64,000 nt of DNA from a virus. The notes under the pieces were generated by a model. It did no database searches. It saw only the letters and a list, made by a program, of their open reading frames with translations, and was not told the DNA's origin. Positions 50,301 through 58,473 of this stretch are shown piece by piece. How positions within the stretch are numbered: the first letter of the stretch is position 1; every line of letters starts with the position of its first letter. The DNA lies in IMG/VR virus record IMGVR_UViG_3300037502_001322, positions 39,676-103,675 of that record. One strand, given 5' to 3'. Position numbers and translations under genes: made by a program.

Positions 50301-50695
50301 TGGTATATTCACATTTTGGTACTTTTTTGACGATTCTCAAAACAAAAGATTGGGCTTTGGCTGATGTTGCTGTGCATAAAGGTAAATTTGTTTTCGGTAT
50401 TACATCAAAACGATTGCCTGCTAGTTTAGGAATTATTTATTTAGAATTATTAAATGACAAGACTTCTGTGGTTGTGTATGAGAGCTTCTATTTTAAACCA
50501 ATGTCAACTTGCTTTGAGTTTTTCGGAGACTATTTTGAGAGCTGGGCTAAACCTACTGAACAAGAGAAAGATTATTTAGACATGATGTTCCCTGAAATGG
50601 AAGCCAGCAAGTATTTGTTTTCCTCAAGCATAGAAGATATCTTAAAAGAAGAGTTATGCTGTGTTACTAAAGTGTTTTCAAAGTTTGGAAACTAA
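50300..50695 (+). CDS. PTxxExDY-family protein
   Basis: 131 residues. N-terminal beta region, then FFGDYFESWAKPTEQEKDY (module core) near residue 80, nearly identical to that of 23083, followed by a Cys-containing helix. Member of the local small-protein expansion. Confidence 0.7.
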   Translation: MVYSHFGTFLTILKTKDWALADVAVHKGKFVFGITSKRLPASLGIIYLELLNDKTSVVVYESFYFKPMSTCFEFFGDYFESWAKPTEQEKDYLDMMFPEMEASKYLFSSSIEDILKEELCCVTKVFSKFGN

Positions 50696-50698
50696 GTT

Positions 50699-50902
50699 AT
50701 GAAAAACAATAAAGATATTAAAGAGACATACAAATACGAATGTCATTCTTTTCTTCCACTAAAAGGTGTAGGTAAACTATATTGTGTTTACTGTGGATTA
50801 GTTAACCTTAATAATGACCCTACCAGATGGGCAGTTAAAATGGGTTGCAACTATAAAGACCATGTTTCTTACAGAAATAAAATGAAGAAAGGGATAAAAT
50901 GA
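50699..50902 (+). CDS. Small zinc-ribbon protein
   Basis: 67 residues with YECHSFLPLKGVGKLYC and CGLVN, giving C-x-H and C-x2-C. Basic tail. Overlaps the next ATG by 4 bases. Confidence 0.6.
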   Translation: MKNNKDIKETYKYECHSFLPLKGVGKLYCVYCGLVNLNNDPTRWAVKMGCNYKDHVSYRNKMKKGIK

Positions 50903-51210
50903 AAAGAAAGCTAATTAAAAGAAACAAACAGAATTACACAAGACTGATACAGAAAGCTAAGAGTTATGGTTTCAGTCTTAGCATACTGTCAGGAATCTTA
51001 GAGGGTAATAAAGAATTGAAATATTACACTCGAATGCGAAAACGTTATGGTGAAGTCTTTCGCTGGGATTTAGTTGTCTATAAGGATTCCTCTAAATTCA
51101 GAGGCTCAGAGATTGTAAGTGTTCCTATTTATACACCTAAACCACACAACAAATTCTTGAACATGTGGGTCTGGTGTGATATAAAAGATAAACCAGATAA
51201 TGAGGATTAA
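50899..51210 (+). CDS. Hypothetical basic protein, 103 residues
   Basis: Strongly basic N-terminus (MKRKLIKRNKQNYTRL) and aromatic C-terminus (FLNMWVWCDIKD). Possibly nucleic-acid binding. Unknown. Confidence 0.6.
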   Translation: MKRKLIKRNKQNYTRLIQKAKSYGFSLSILSGILEGNKELKYYTRMRKRYGEVFRWDLVVYKDSSKFRGSEIVSVPIYTPKPHNKFLNMWVWCDIKDKPDNED

Positions 51211-51212
51211 TG

Positions 51213-51386
51213 ATGCCTTATAATACGAACATTTCTCTTTCTATAATAAGAAAAGCACTTAAAGCTTTTAAAGAAGGAAAATCTATAGATGATTATGACA
51301 TACCTAATAATATAAAAGAGTCAATAAAGAGAAGAAAATACTCGAGAGAAGAGTTAAGTAGATACTGGAGGAAAGATGGGACTTGA
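51213..51386 (+). CDS. Small basic helical protein, 57 residues
   Basis: ATG 51213 follows GAGG; helix with SIKRRKYSREELSRYW at the end. It overlaps the next gene by 11 bases. Unknown. Confidence 0.55.
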   Translation: MPYNTNISLSIIRKALKAFKEGKSIDDYDIPNNIKESIKRRKYSREELSRYWRKDGT

Positions 51387-51552
51387 TGAAACTAGGATAA
51401 TTATTAAGTATGAAGAGTTTGAAGGTGAAAATTTGTTTATCGGAAAAATAAAAGGACTTAATGACATAACTGAGTTTGCAGATACCTATGAACAATGTTA
51501 TAATCTGTGTCTGTCAACATTAGAAACTTATGAGGAGTTTAATGGTGCATGA
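51376..51552 (+). CDS. HicB-like small protein
   Basis: 58 residues: IIIKYEEFEGENLFIGKIKG then FADTYEQCYNLCLSTLETYE, the beta-hairpin plus helix layout of HicB-type antitoxins. No HicA toxin is visible next to it. TGGAGG precedes the ATG. The assignment is tentative. Confidence 0.45.
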   Translation: MGLDETRIIIKYEEFEGENLFIGKIKGLNDITEFADTYEQCYNLCLSTLETYEEFNGA

Positions 51553-51922
51553 ATTGGTTCCGAGTTGTGTAGACGTTTATATACTCACTCAAGAAATAAA
51601 CCGCAAATTTACACAAGGTAAGGTGTGCATTGTATTCCACCCTAATAAGTATACATACTTCAAATACTTACTTGTGGGAGGGACTAGATCATACAAATAC
51701 GGTAAGCTTAGGTTTCATTCTTCAGATTATTTAAATCTTCCTATTATTCCAATAAAAAGCTATTTCTTAAACATGACTAACCCCACTAAAGAGGAATTAG
51801 ATTATATAAATATGACCCACCCCAACATATCTCTCGAATATGTCAACACTTATAGCAAGGATATTAAAAACATAGGGGAAAGTCTTTATTGGGATAATGT
51901 GATTAAATTTTTATTTAGATGA
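51542..51922 (+). CDS. PTxxExDY-family protein
   Basis: About 126 residues from ATG 51542 (GAGGAG upstream). The module MTNPTKEELDYINMTHP lies near residue 82. Adjacent members share little outside the module. Overlaps the preceding small gene. Confidence 0.7.
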   Translation: MVHELVPSCVDVYILTQEINRKFTQGKVCIVFHPNKYTYFKYLLVGGTRSYKYGKLRFHSSDYLNLPIIPIKSYFLNMTNPTKEELDYINMTHPNISLEYVNTYSKDIKNIGESLYWDNVIKFLFR

Positions 51923-52008
51923 TTAAGGAGAGTTACGCACATCAGATTAACTCTTTTAAAGAAGAGACTAAAGCAACTAAGTGGGTGAAATCTAAATATA
52001 AACGATAG
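51919..52008 (+). CDS. Possible 29-residue peptide
   Basis: ATG overlaps the preceding stop (ATGA) and the frame reads MIKESYAHQINSFKEETK then a basic end. No separate ribosome site. It may be a coupled mini-gene or a remnant. Confidence 0.35.
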   Translation: MIKESYAHQINSFKEETKATKWVKSKYKR

Positions 52009-52022
52009 GGGACAAATAAACA

Positions 52023-52391
52023 ATGATAGTTAATGGTGAACGTAGAAATAGATTGTGGGACCATGCAACAAACCAGCCTTGGAGTATGTTGTATGATAGA
52101 GGTTGCCCATCAAAGTCGTATCAATACTACTCAGAACTATTTAACATTGGAGGTAGATACTATTTCGTCACGCCATCAGTGTTTAAAGATTACATGGGAG
52201 ATATCTTTAATCCGACAGAAGACGAGAAGAATTATCTTAAACTTCTCATGGATGAACTTGTTTGGTGTTACTGGTTTGATTGGGATAAATTTAAAGAGTT
52301 AGCAAGAAATGATATTAAAACACGTCAGTATGCAACAAACAAATTTTACACGAGAAGGTGTAAAATATTGCACGAATATGGTTGGGAGTAA
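52023..52391 (+). CDS. PTxxExDY-family protein
   Basis: 122 residues. Module IFNPTEDEKNYLKLLMD near residue 63 with an aromatic N-terminal region (GGRYYFVTPSVFKDY). Followed closely by another member. Confidence 0.7.
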   Translation: MIVNGERRNRLWDHATNQPWSMLYDRGCPSKSYQYYSELFNIGGRYYFVTPSVFKDYMGDIFNPTEDEKNYLKLLMDELVWCYWFDWDKFKELARNDIKTRQYATNKFYTRRCKILHEYGWE

Positions 52392-52394
52392 TAA

Positions 52395-52931
52395 ATGAAA
52401 GATGAATTTTATTTAGTTAGAAGACTGCTTCTATCAGGGGAATATGATTATAGAGTTACAGTGTCCCCTGATATTTTTGCTGATGTGGTCTGTGAGTTAA
52501 CTGAATATATTAAAGATTACAGCATTCCTGTACAAGAAGAGTTAGATTACTTCGAGTTAATATACGGAGAACAAGCAAGGGTTAGTGTTGAAACCTCAAT
52601 AAGGCATAGGAACCACGCTATTAATATTCTTAATAAGATAAAGGAGAGTAAAAAAAAAAAAATGAGAACAAGAGTGAATAGTTTATGGTTATCAAGAGTA
52701 AGCAGGAGTTATAAAAGAGATAGTATATATGTAGGACAGATATCACCTGTATTGGCTTATAGTGTAGAGAATATATTACCCTACTTTGAAGATGTTAATA
52801 ATATAAAACAAGAAGAAATAGATTATTTCAGATTGACTCACACAGAACAAGAAACTGAAGCTTTGATTATATTTATTAAACAGGAGAATAGATTAGATGA
52901 GCATTATAGAGATACTTATAGAGTCACTTAG
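52395..52931 (+). CDS. Fused double PTxxExDY protein with A13 tract
   Basis: 178 residues holding two modules: YSIPVQEELDYFELIYG near 48 and VNNIKQEEIDYFRLTHT near 142. Between them a 13-A run (52650-52662) encodes KKKK then M. The sequence before the run (TTAATAAGATAAAGGAGA) matches the ribosome site of the next gene at 52964, so module 2 was probably once a separate gene with its own start at 52662. Confidence 0.7.
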   Translation: MKDEFYLVRRLLLSGEYDYRVTVSPDIFADVVCELTEYIKDYSIPVQEELDYFELIYGEQARVSVETSIRHRNHAINILNKIKESKKKKMRTRVNSLWLSRVSRSYKRDSIYVGQISPVLAYSVENILPYFEDVNNIKQEEIDYFRLTHTEQETEALIIFIKQENRLDEHYRDTYRVT

Positions 52932-52963
52932 CTTCATGTTATTAATAAGATAAAGGAGAATAA

Positions 52964-53233
52964 ATGGAAAGAATATTCTTAATAAAAGCTTTACACGAAG
53001 AAAGCAGAAATCCTTATAAAGTGACTTTAGATACATCTTTACAATACAGAGGAAGTGTGTACGAGAAGCCTATGGAGATAACGCAACACTTCAAAAACTG
53101 GCAACACCCGTCTGTAGAAGAGTTAGAGTATTTTAATATTGTTTACGGAGAGTTGGCTCTTGAAGCTTATGGAATTTTCTTAGACACCTTTAGAGAAATA
53201 TTGAAAAGATTTATGGAGGATAGAGAGTTATGA
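52964..53233 (+). CDS. PTxxExDY-family protein
   Basis: 89 residues. Module WQHPSVEELEYFNIVYG near 50. Its ribosome site (AAGGAGAATAA) and upstream bases duplicate those inside the previous gene, evidence for tandem duplication. Confidence 0.7.
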   Translation: MERIFLIKALHEESRNPYKVTLDTSLQYRGSVYEKPMEITQHFKNWQHPSVEELEYFNIVYGELALEAYGIFLDTFREILKRFMEDREL

Positions 53234-53502
53234 GTCAAGTTAAGTACTACTGCTTAAAATGTAGAAGAACTAACAATTGTTTGTGCGGAACAACTGAACT
53301 CAGGTTTACTATATCACCTAAACTTAGAGTACCTTCATCAGAGAACAAGGTTAAGTTTCGTAAATTTTTGGATGACTGCCCGATATTTCCTAACTGTGTA
53401 CCGGACAAGCTTAAACCTTTGTTCTTAGAGTTACTGAGAGAAGTGAAGTATTTTAATAAAATAATCAACAGGCTTAAATGGACTTACTTGGAGAAGAAAT
53501 GA
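53230..53502 (+). CDS. Small Cys-rich protein
   Basis: 90 residues with YYCLKCRRTNNCLCGTTE at the start, a probable four-Cys zinc site, then a basic region. Overlaps neighbours at both ends. Confidence 0.6.
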   Translation: MSQVKYYCLKCRRTNNCLCGTTELRFTISPKLRVPSSENKVKFRKFLDDCPIFPNCVPDKLKPLFLELLREVKYFNKIINRLKWTYLEKK

Positions 53503-54029
53503 ACAATAAGTTAAAGATTTATACAGGAATAGGTTCACGTAATACACCTGAAGATATTGGTGATATAATGAAGAAGTTAGCTTCTAAGCTTGAACAAGAA
53601 GGTTGGAAGCTTCGCAGTGGTGGAGCTGGTGGGGCAGACTCTTTCTTTGAAGCAGGAGTAACTTGTATTAATAACAAACAGATATACATTCCATGGAAAT
53701 CCTTCGGTGGACTAACACACAGTATTGTTGTCCCTGGTGATTATAAAACCAAAGCTGAACAAATAGCTTCTGAAATTCACCCGGCTTGGAATAAGTGCTC
53801 AAGAGGAGCTAAAGCTTTACACACGAGGAATGTGTGCCAAGTGTTAGGAGCTGATTTACAAACACCATCTAAGTTTCTTGTGTGTTGGGCAGAATCTTCA
53901 GGTGACTCAATTAAAGGTGGAACAAGAACTGCTTGGGAGATAGCTAAGATGCACAACATTCCTTGCTTTAACTTAAAGAATGAATTAGATTATGTTAGGC
54001 TTATGAGTTACATGGAGAATTATGAATGA
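53499..54029 (+). CDS. SLOG / LOG-like nucleotide-binding protein
   Basis: 176 residues from ATG 53499. YTGIGSRNTPEDI, KLRSGGAGGADSFFEAG and KFLVCWAESSGDSIKGGTRTAWEIA match the Rossmann-like SLOG/LOG superfamily (DprA-like, cytokinin-LOG-like), which binds or hydrolyses nucleotide derivatives. The C-terminus LKNELDYVRLMSYME resembles the local PTxxExDY module. Phage SLOG proteins might bind defence signals; that is inference. Confidence 0.6.
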   Translation: MNNKLKIYTGIGSRNTPEDIGDIMKKLASKLEQEGWKLRSGGAGGADSFFEAGVTCINNKQIYIPWKSFGGLTHSIVVPGDYKTKAEQIASEIHPAWNKCSRGAKALHTRNVCQVLGADLQTPSKFLVCWAESSGDSIKGGTRTAWEIAKMHNIPCFNLKNELDYVRLMSYMENYE

Positions 54030-54310
54030 AACCAGAAAGTCTTTACTTGAGAGAAGACGTTATCACGTCGACTAAACACCCAATTAAAGTTGTGAGCACA
54101 GCAAATGTCGTTTGGAAAGAAACAGGACTGACCTTTGCAAACTTGACTCTAAATTTTGAAAATATTATTGATTACTTCAGTGATTGCACACAACCAACAC
54201 AGCAAGAATTAGATTACTTTGAATTGAATCATGGTGTTGATGCAAGAAAAGCTTTTGATGCATGGTTAGATAAACACGATACACAGCTCAACTATAGTGT
54301 TCCTATTTAA
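54026..54310 (+). CDS. PTxxExDY-family protein
   Basis: 94 residues. Module CTQPTQQELDYFELNHG near residue 57. Overlaps the SLOG-like stop by 4 bases. Last plus-strand member. Confidence 0.7.
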   Translation: MKPESLYLREDVITSTKHPIKVVSTANVVWKETGLTFANLTLNFENIIDYFSDCTQPTQQELDYFELNHGVDARKAFDAWLDKHDTQLNYSVPI

Positions 54311-54690
54311 AAACAGAATATTTTCTATGCTATGGTGTGTTATTAGGTCTTTCTCCGCCACAAACATAACACACCAATTTATATTCATAATTTGTCTCAG
54401 CCCACAACATACCAAAGCATTAAGTTCATTCTGCACTAAACCTCTCATAAACTGCACTCAGTTAAAATCCTGTAAATAACAACCTGCAATCAGCACTATT
54501 CAGGTGATGTTCAAACACTGTTCAAACACTATTCAACCCTGAGAATATCTGCACTCAGAACAATTCAGCTTACCTACTCTTCTCCTTTCAGTCGCCTTGA
54601 TGGTGGCTGCACTCTGTACAAATTATATCGAACTGTTGAGACTGCAATTTGTGCAGATTGACATAAAATATCAAAACTTTATGCAGTGTC
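54311..54690. other. Non-coding region with CTGCACTC repeats
   Basis: No convincing gene. CTGCACT recurs at least four times between 54440 and 54620 (three as CTGCACTC), with TTCAAACACT repeated at about 54510-54533. May hold regulatory sites for the downstream endonuclease gene. Confidence 0.4.
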
Positions 54691-54719
54691 TTGCTTTTGG
54701 TCTAACCTCTATGTATAAT
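54691..54719 (+). promoter_or_regulatory. Sigma70-like promoter for HNH gene
   Basis: TTGCTT at 54691-54696, a 17-base spacer and TATAAT at 54714-54719 with TG in front (extended -10). About 40 bases before ATG 54758. Confidence 0.65.
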
Positions 54720-54757
54720 ACTCTTACCGCTTAATATATATTGTGATAGGAGTGTAA

Positions 54758-55936
54758 ATGAAAAACAATGGTGTGGAGAAGTGGACTGAAGTAGTTGAAG
54801 AGGGTTTTGAGGGAAGGTATATGATTAGTAACTTCTCTAGGGTATATGACACTAAAACTGAGAAGTTTGTTGCTCAAGTTCTGACAGGTAATCCGAGCTA
54901 CTGGTATGCTAACTTATCTCCAACACAAGAAGGGTTTAGGCGCAAGTTGTTCAGAGTGCACAGACTTATGATGTTGTCTTGGGAACCTATAGATTCTCCA
55001 GAAAGTTTTGTGGTTGATCATATAGATATTAACCCTTATAACAACTCATTGTATAATCTCAGATGGGTAACCAAACGGCAAAACACAAATAATTCCAGAT
55101 GTACGGTTTATGTAGACTACAAAGGAATATCTACTCCACTCTCTTATGCTGTAGAGCAAGAACTGGGAAGCAATTATAAAACAGGTTTAATTTCTATTTA
55201 CTCTAAAATCGTAGAGAAAGGCATGACGTTCAGTGCGGCTATAGCAGACTATAAAGCTTATCTTAACGGAGATAAGGAAATCAAAATCACACACCAACAC
55301 AAAGAACACAACCTGAAGGATTTCTGTGAGCAGTATGAGTTAGATTACAAACTGTCAAAATCGAGATTGGATTATGGATGGAAGTCTCACGAAATATTGT
55401 CAGGATACTCTGATTTTAAAGGTGAGGGGTATAGCTTCTACGTCGAAGAACAAGAAAAAGGGATGTGGTTTCCTAATAAAGCTAGTCTTCTTAGGTACGT
55501 TGGGACTCCTCATTCTGATAAAATTGCAGGAGATGTAAATGAAGACAAACTAAAGGAATTGTATGTCAAGCACGTAATACACAAAGGTAGAGAGTTTAAG
55601 CATATAGTTATAAATAATCACCAATACACTTACTATAATATTAACCATCTACTAGAGCAAATTGGGATCAGTAGAGGAAGATTTGACGCTGTTAATGATG
55701 TATGTAAAGACTTATGTCAGACCATCACTGAATGTCTTAATACTAAACCAAGCAGAATCAGGTTTGTTGAACTGGACGGTGTATATATGTCAGTAAAAGA
55801 TTTATACACTCACTTCGGGATAAACCCTAAAGCCGCTAATAACTTAAAGTCAAAGAACAGATTAACAATAGAACAAACACTACAACGATATGGTGTTGAT
55901 ACTAACAGTATAGAAATAAAAGAAGCCACTAAATAA
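54758..55936 (+). CDS. NUMOD4-HNH homing endonuclease
   Basis: 392 residues. EKWTEVVEEGFEGRYMISNFSRV is NUMOD4-like; the HNH core follows as HRLMMLSWEP, FVVDHIDINPYNNSLYNLRWVT (D-H ... N ... N); later blocks (SLLRYVGTPH, SVKDLYTHFG) look like NUMOD1 DNA-binding repeats. A free-standing homing gene with its own promoter and terminator. Confidence 0.8.
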   Translation: MKNNGVEKWTEVVEEGFEGRYMISNFSRVYDTKTEKFVAQVLTGNPSYWYANLSPTQEGFRRKLFRVHRLMMLSWEPIDSPESFVVDHIDINPYNNSLYNLRWVTKRQNTNNSRCTVYVDYKGISTPLSYAVEQELGSNYKTGLISIYSKIVEKGMTFSAAIADYKAYLNGDKEIKITHQHKEHNLKDFCEQYELDYKLSKSRLDYGWKSHEILSGYSDFKGEGYSFYVEEQEKGMWFPNKASLLRYVGTPHSDKIAGDVNEDKLKELYVKHVIHKGREFKHIVINNHQYTYYNINHLLEQIGISRGRFDAVNDVCKDLCQTITECLNTKPSRIRFVELDGVYMSVKDLYTHFGINPKAANNLKSKNRLTIEQTLQRYGVDTNSIEIKEATK

Positions 55937-55943
55937 TTCAATT

Positions 55944-55985
55944 GAGCTACTACATATTTCATATATGTTTTAGCTCTTTTTATTT
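55944..55985 (+). terminator. Rho-independent terminator after HNH gene
   Basis: GAGCTA and TAGCTC enclose an inner ACATAT/ATATGT stem, followed by TTTTTATTT. It closes the plus-strand transcription. Confidence 0.75.
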
Positions 55986-56860
55986 GATTTAATTTTAATA
56001 TCCTCTCCACAATTACACAACTCAATCAGCGCAGTTTCTTTCTTTATGATTAATTAAGTTTCATCAGTTTCATACCTTTCTGTACGTCTTATACAAACCA
56101 TACTATACCCTTTCCAAATATAAATTCTGCCCAACCCCCCATTTTCAAGATTCACTTTTAGAACCCTTCTCTGTGCAATTTCCTGAGAAATATCAATAGT
56201 ATCAATAACTTATATAGTTGTAGCTTGTTGATATAATCTTTCTATTTAATCTTATCAGCTCTACGTCCGAATCGTTAAGTCCTTGCGGTACGTGACCCAT
56301 GCAGAACCTTAAGTTTTCTCGAATATCAAGCACTCTCTTATACCATTTAAGCATAGACCTTCATTACTTAGAACTTATTAAAAATTCTATTGACAAACGG
56401 TGTAAATGCGCATACCCAGCCCCTTTCAAAGTTATTTATCAAGAATTTCTTGTCAGCATTTTATATGGTTTCACCTTAAAACACAGGCATTACATTAGGA
56501 AGCTCTAATTGAACATAACTCTATCTTATACGTGTTATAGCTTTATCTAAATTAGAGATTACTTAAGAACAAGAACATTATGCTGTGGTGTTGAATGATA
56601 ACTAATCTGCCGTGAACAAAAGCATTAATCTAAACAATAACTATTCTCATTTAGATTTGCATTTAGTTTCACTCTAACATTCAGCTATGATTCAAATGAT
56701 ATTGATTATCATTAAGTTTCTCACTTAGTTTGTGATTAATGAAGCCTGTAGGCTTCGGTGCTCCAGCACCTTTACATTTATATTTCAATTTGAAAGTATT
56801 TTTATAGCCGACTTGCGCTGAATGTTCCTTGGGAATCAATTGATAGGGTGATGAAAGGGA
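55986..56860. other. Non-coding region
   Basis: Open frames at 56299-56508 (plus) and 56681-56872 (minus) lack ribosome sites and protein-like pattern. Two back-to-back hairpins are at 56741-56770 (GAAGCC/GGCTTC and GGTGCT/AGCACC), followed by TTTACATTTAT. Confidence 0.4.
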
Positions 56861-56861
56861 T

Positions 56862-57192
56862 TTGTTTAACAAATAACAACAAATGAAACAAACAGTAACA
56901 AATTATAACAAATAGATAAGAGAATGAATGATTACAATACAAATGAAACAAGTTATAACAAACAAATAGCTAATGAATTTAATAACAAATAGATTACATA
57001 GATTACTTCGAATTAATATAAACAAGACATGATAAAGAATGTTCAAGAGATAACTTTCAATAAATAGCTTTACAATTTAATTTAATCGTGAATTCATTGT
57101 TTAATTACATTGTTTGAACCTCATTGTTAAAATTAAGTTAAATTATGAAGTTAACTTGTTAACAAATTGAATTAGCTTGTTAACAAATAGCT
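56862..57192. repeat. A-rich AACAAAT repeat tract
   Basis: At least seven copies of AACAAAT or AACAAATAG occur in 330 bases, including CTTGTTAACAAATTG and CTTGTTAACAAATAG 22 bases apart. Iteron-like clustering beside the hairpin group suggests a replication origin. Confidence 0.5.
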
Positions 57193-57320
57193 AACATATA
57201 AGGCAGAGAATTAGCTAATGCTAATTCATTAACAGCCGAATGGCTTGTTACTGCCTTATATGTTGCGCCCTGCGCAAGCTTGGGCGCAACATCAAGCCAT
57301 TGCGCCGTTGGCGCTGGCTT
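57193..57320. repeat. Cluster of GC-rich nested hairpins
   Basis: AACATATAAGGCAG (57193-57206) pairs with CTGCCTTATATGTT (57251-57264) enclosing GAATTAGC/GCTAATTC; TGTTGCGCCC pairs with GGGCGCAACA (57261-57291); AAGCCA..GCGCC pairs with GGCGC..TGGCTT (57294-57320). GC content far exceeds the flanks. Confidence 0.75.
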
Positions 57321-57730
57321 AGGTTATCTTATAAAAGACTACGGAAAGGGTACGAAAATAATATTAAAAGGTTTTGACTTTATAAGTTAACTGTGAGTGT
57401 AGGATTGATTAATTCAATGATGTTTTTATTTCTTGTTTTCTCTTTTGTTTTGTATTAGCTGTTATGAACCCCGATTGTCTTTATTTAAAAGGAATTATGA
57501 CTTGATTGACATTCAGTTAGTTTATGTTTTGTCAATAGATTAATGCTTGTTTATTGTCATTTATTTGATGCTGACTGTGACTATCTGGTGTTCTTATGGT
57601 GTTGAATAACCAACGAATAACCGTTAATTTGTTATTCACTTATAAACCTATATTCAAATAGTTATTCATTTATTTTAGTTGCTCTATTCACTTCACTGCA
57701 TAAACCTTAGTTTCCTTTGTTTGTTGGTTA
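57321..57730. other. Non-coding AT-rich region
   Basis: About 400 bases right of the hairpin cluster with no gene or clear promoter. Several GTTATTCA-type motifs occur at 57600-57670. Confidence 0.3.
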
Positions 57731-57734
57731 GCGT

Positions 57735-57810
57735 TAAACGCTCTATAACTCATCCTAAGCGATTGTAGTCCTACCCTAAGCCAGTGTATAGGGTGCCTTT
57801 GCATATGCTC
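57735..57810 (-). repeat. Dispersed element, copy C (inverted)
   Basis: On the minus strand: ACCCTATACACT, GGCTTAGGGTAGG, then TACAATCGCTTAGG. It shares 13 identical bases (GGCTTAGGGTAGG) and the ACCCTATA block with copy A at 22977. Confidence 0.65.
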
Positions 57811-57994
57811 ACAGGAAGCGATTGAGAGCCTATCTTTTTATTCATTTTTAGTGTATAGATAGTTAATTTATTTTGGCATTAATCTTGCAACATGTTTGTA
57901 GCGCGGTTGACTGAATTATCACTGAATTAATATTAACAATAATGCAAATGATAGTAATAATCGTTTAGATTATCATTTAAGGTTATAGGTAAAT

Positions 57995-58016
57995 AAAAAG
58001 CCCCGAGGGGCTTTTG
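57995..58016. terminator. Bidirectional terminator
   Basis: AAAAGCCCC, GA, GGGGCTTTT: a perfect 9-bp stem reading as a terminator on both strands. On the minus strand it ends the early gene cluster. Confidence 0.8.
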
Positions 58017-58328
58017 TTAGCAATGAGACGGCATATGGTTTTCGGTGCAATATTTGCATAAGGCGGGAACATCCGCAGCCCAGATAGGCATAACACCCTT
58101 TGCTGATTTGTACTGCTCTAAGGCTACTGCTTGGATAAAGTACTTAACATCCTCTGTGGAAGGCTTCAGGGTAGTCCTGAGGTGATTGTAATACTCATAA
58201 GCAGAAGAAAAACCATTATCCTTGAAGTATCGCATCCGGTGCTCAGCTTCAGATTTTGCATTCTCCCGAACTTTCCACATAACGGCGGTTTGGACATCAG
58301 AAGGAAGAGAAGAAAATTTAACGATCAT
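58017..58328 (-). CDS. PTxxExDY-family protein in the early cluster
   Basis: 103 residues from ATG 58328 (AAGGTGA upstream). Body MIVKFSSLPSDVQTAVMWKV and module TLKPSTEDVKYFIQAVA near 60, ending with Cys/His (CKYCTENHMPSHC), a possible zinc site. It is the only minus-strand member of the module family. Confidence 0.65.
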   Translation of the reverse strand: MIVKFSSLPSDVQTAVMWKVRENAKSEAEHRMRYFKDNGFSSAYEYYNHLRTTLKPSTEDVKYFIQAVALEQYKSAKGVMPIWAADVPALCKYCTENHMPSHC

Positions 58329-58389
58329 GATAGTCACCTTAGAATCTCCGCCTCGGGTCCGTTCCCCTTGGCTATGTGTTAATAATAGC

Positions 58390-58418
58390 AAAGCCCCGCA
58401 CAGGGTGCAAGGCTTTTT
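58390..58418 (-). terminator. Terminator between early genes
   Basis: AAAGCC and GGCTTT enclose GCAC/GTGC; reads on both strands, with the better T run on the plus strand. Confidence 0.5.
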
Positions 58419-58473
58419 AAAGATATTTATTAAATTATTTGTTTTTAGTTTATCAATGTTGTGCTTGATTAAC

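Noticed and set aside
56299-56508. 69-codon plus-strand ORF in the gene-free region
   Set aside because: No Shine-Dalgarno, no neighbouring gene context and no recognisable pattern; could be real but unsupported.
56681-56872. 63-codon minus-strand ORF containing GAGAPKPTGFI
   Set aside because: This residue run is translated from the two back-to-back hairpins at 56741-56770; structure, not coding, explains it.
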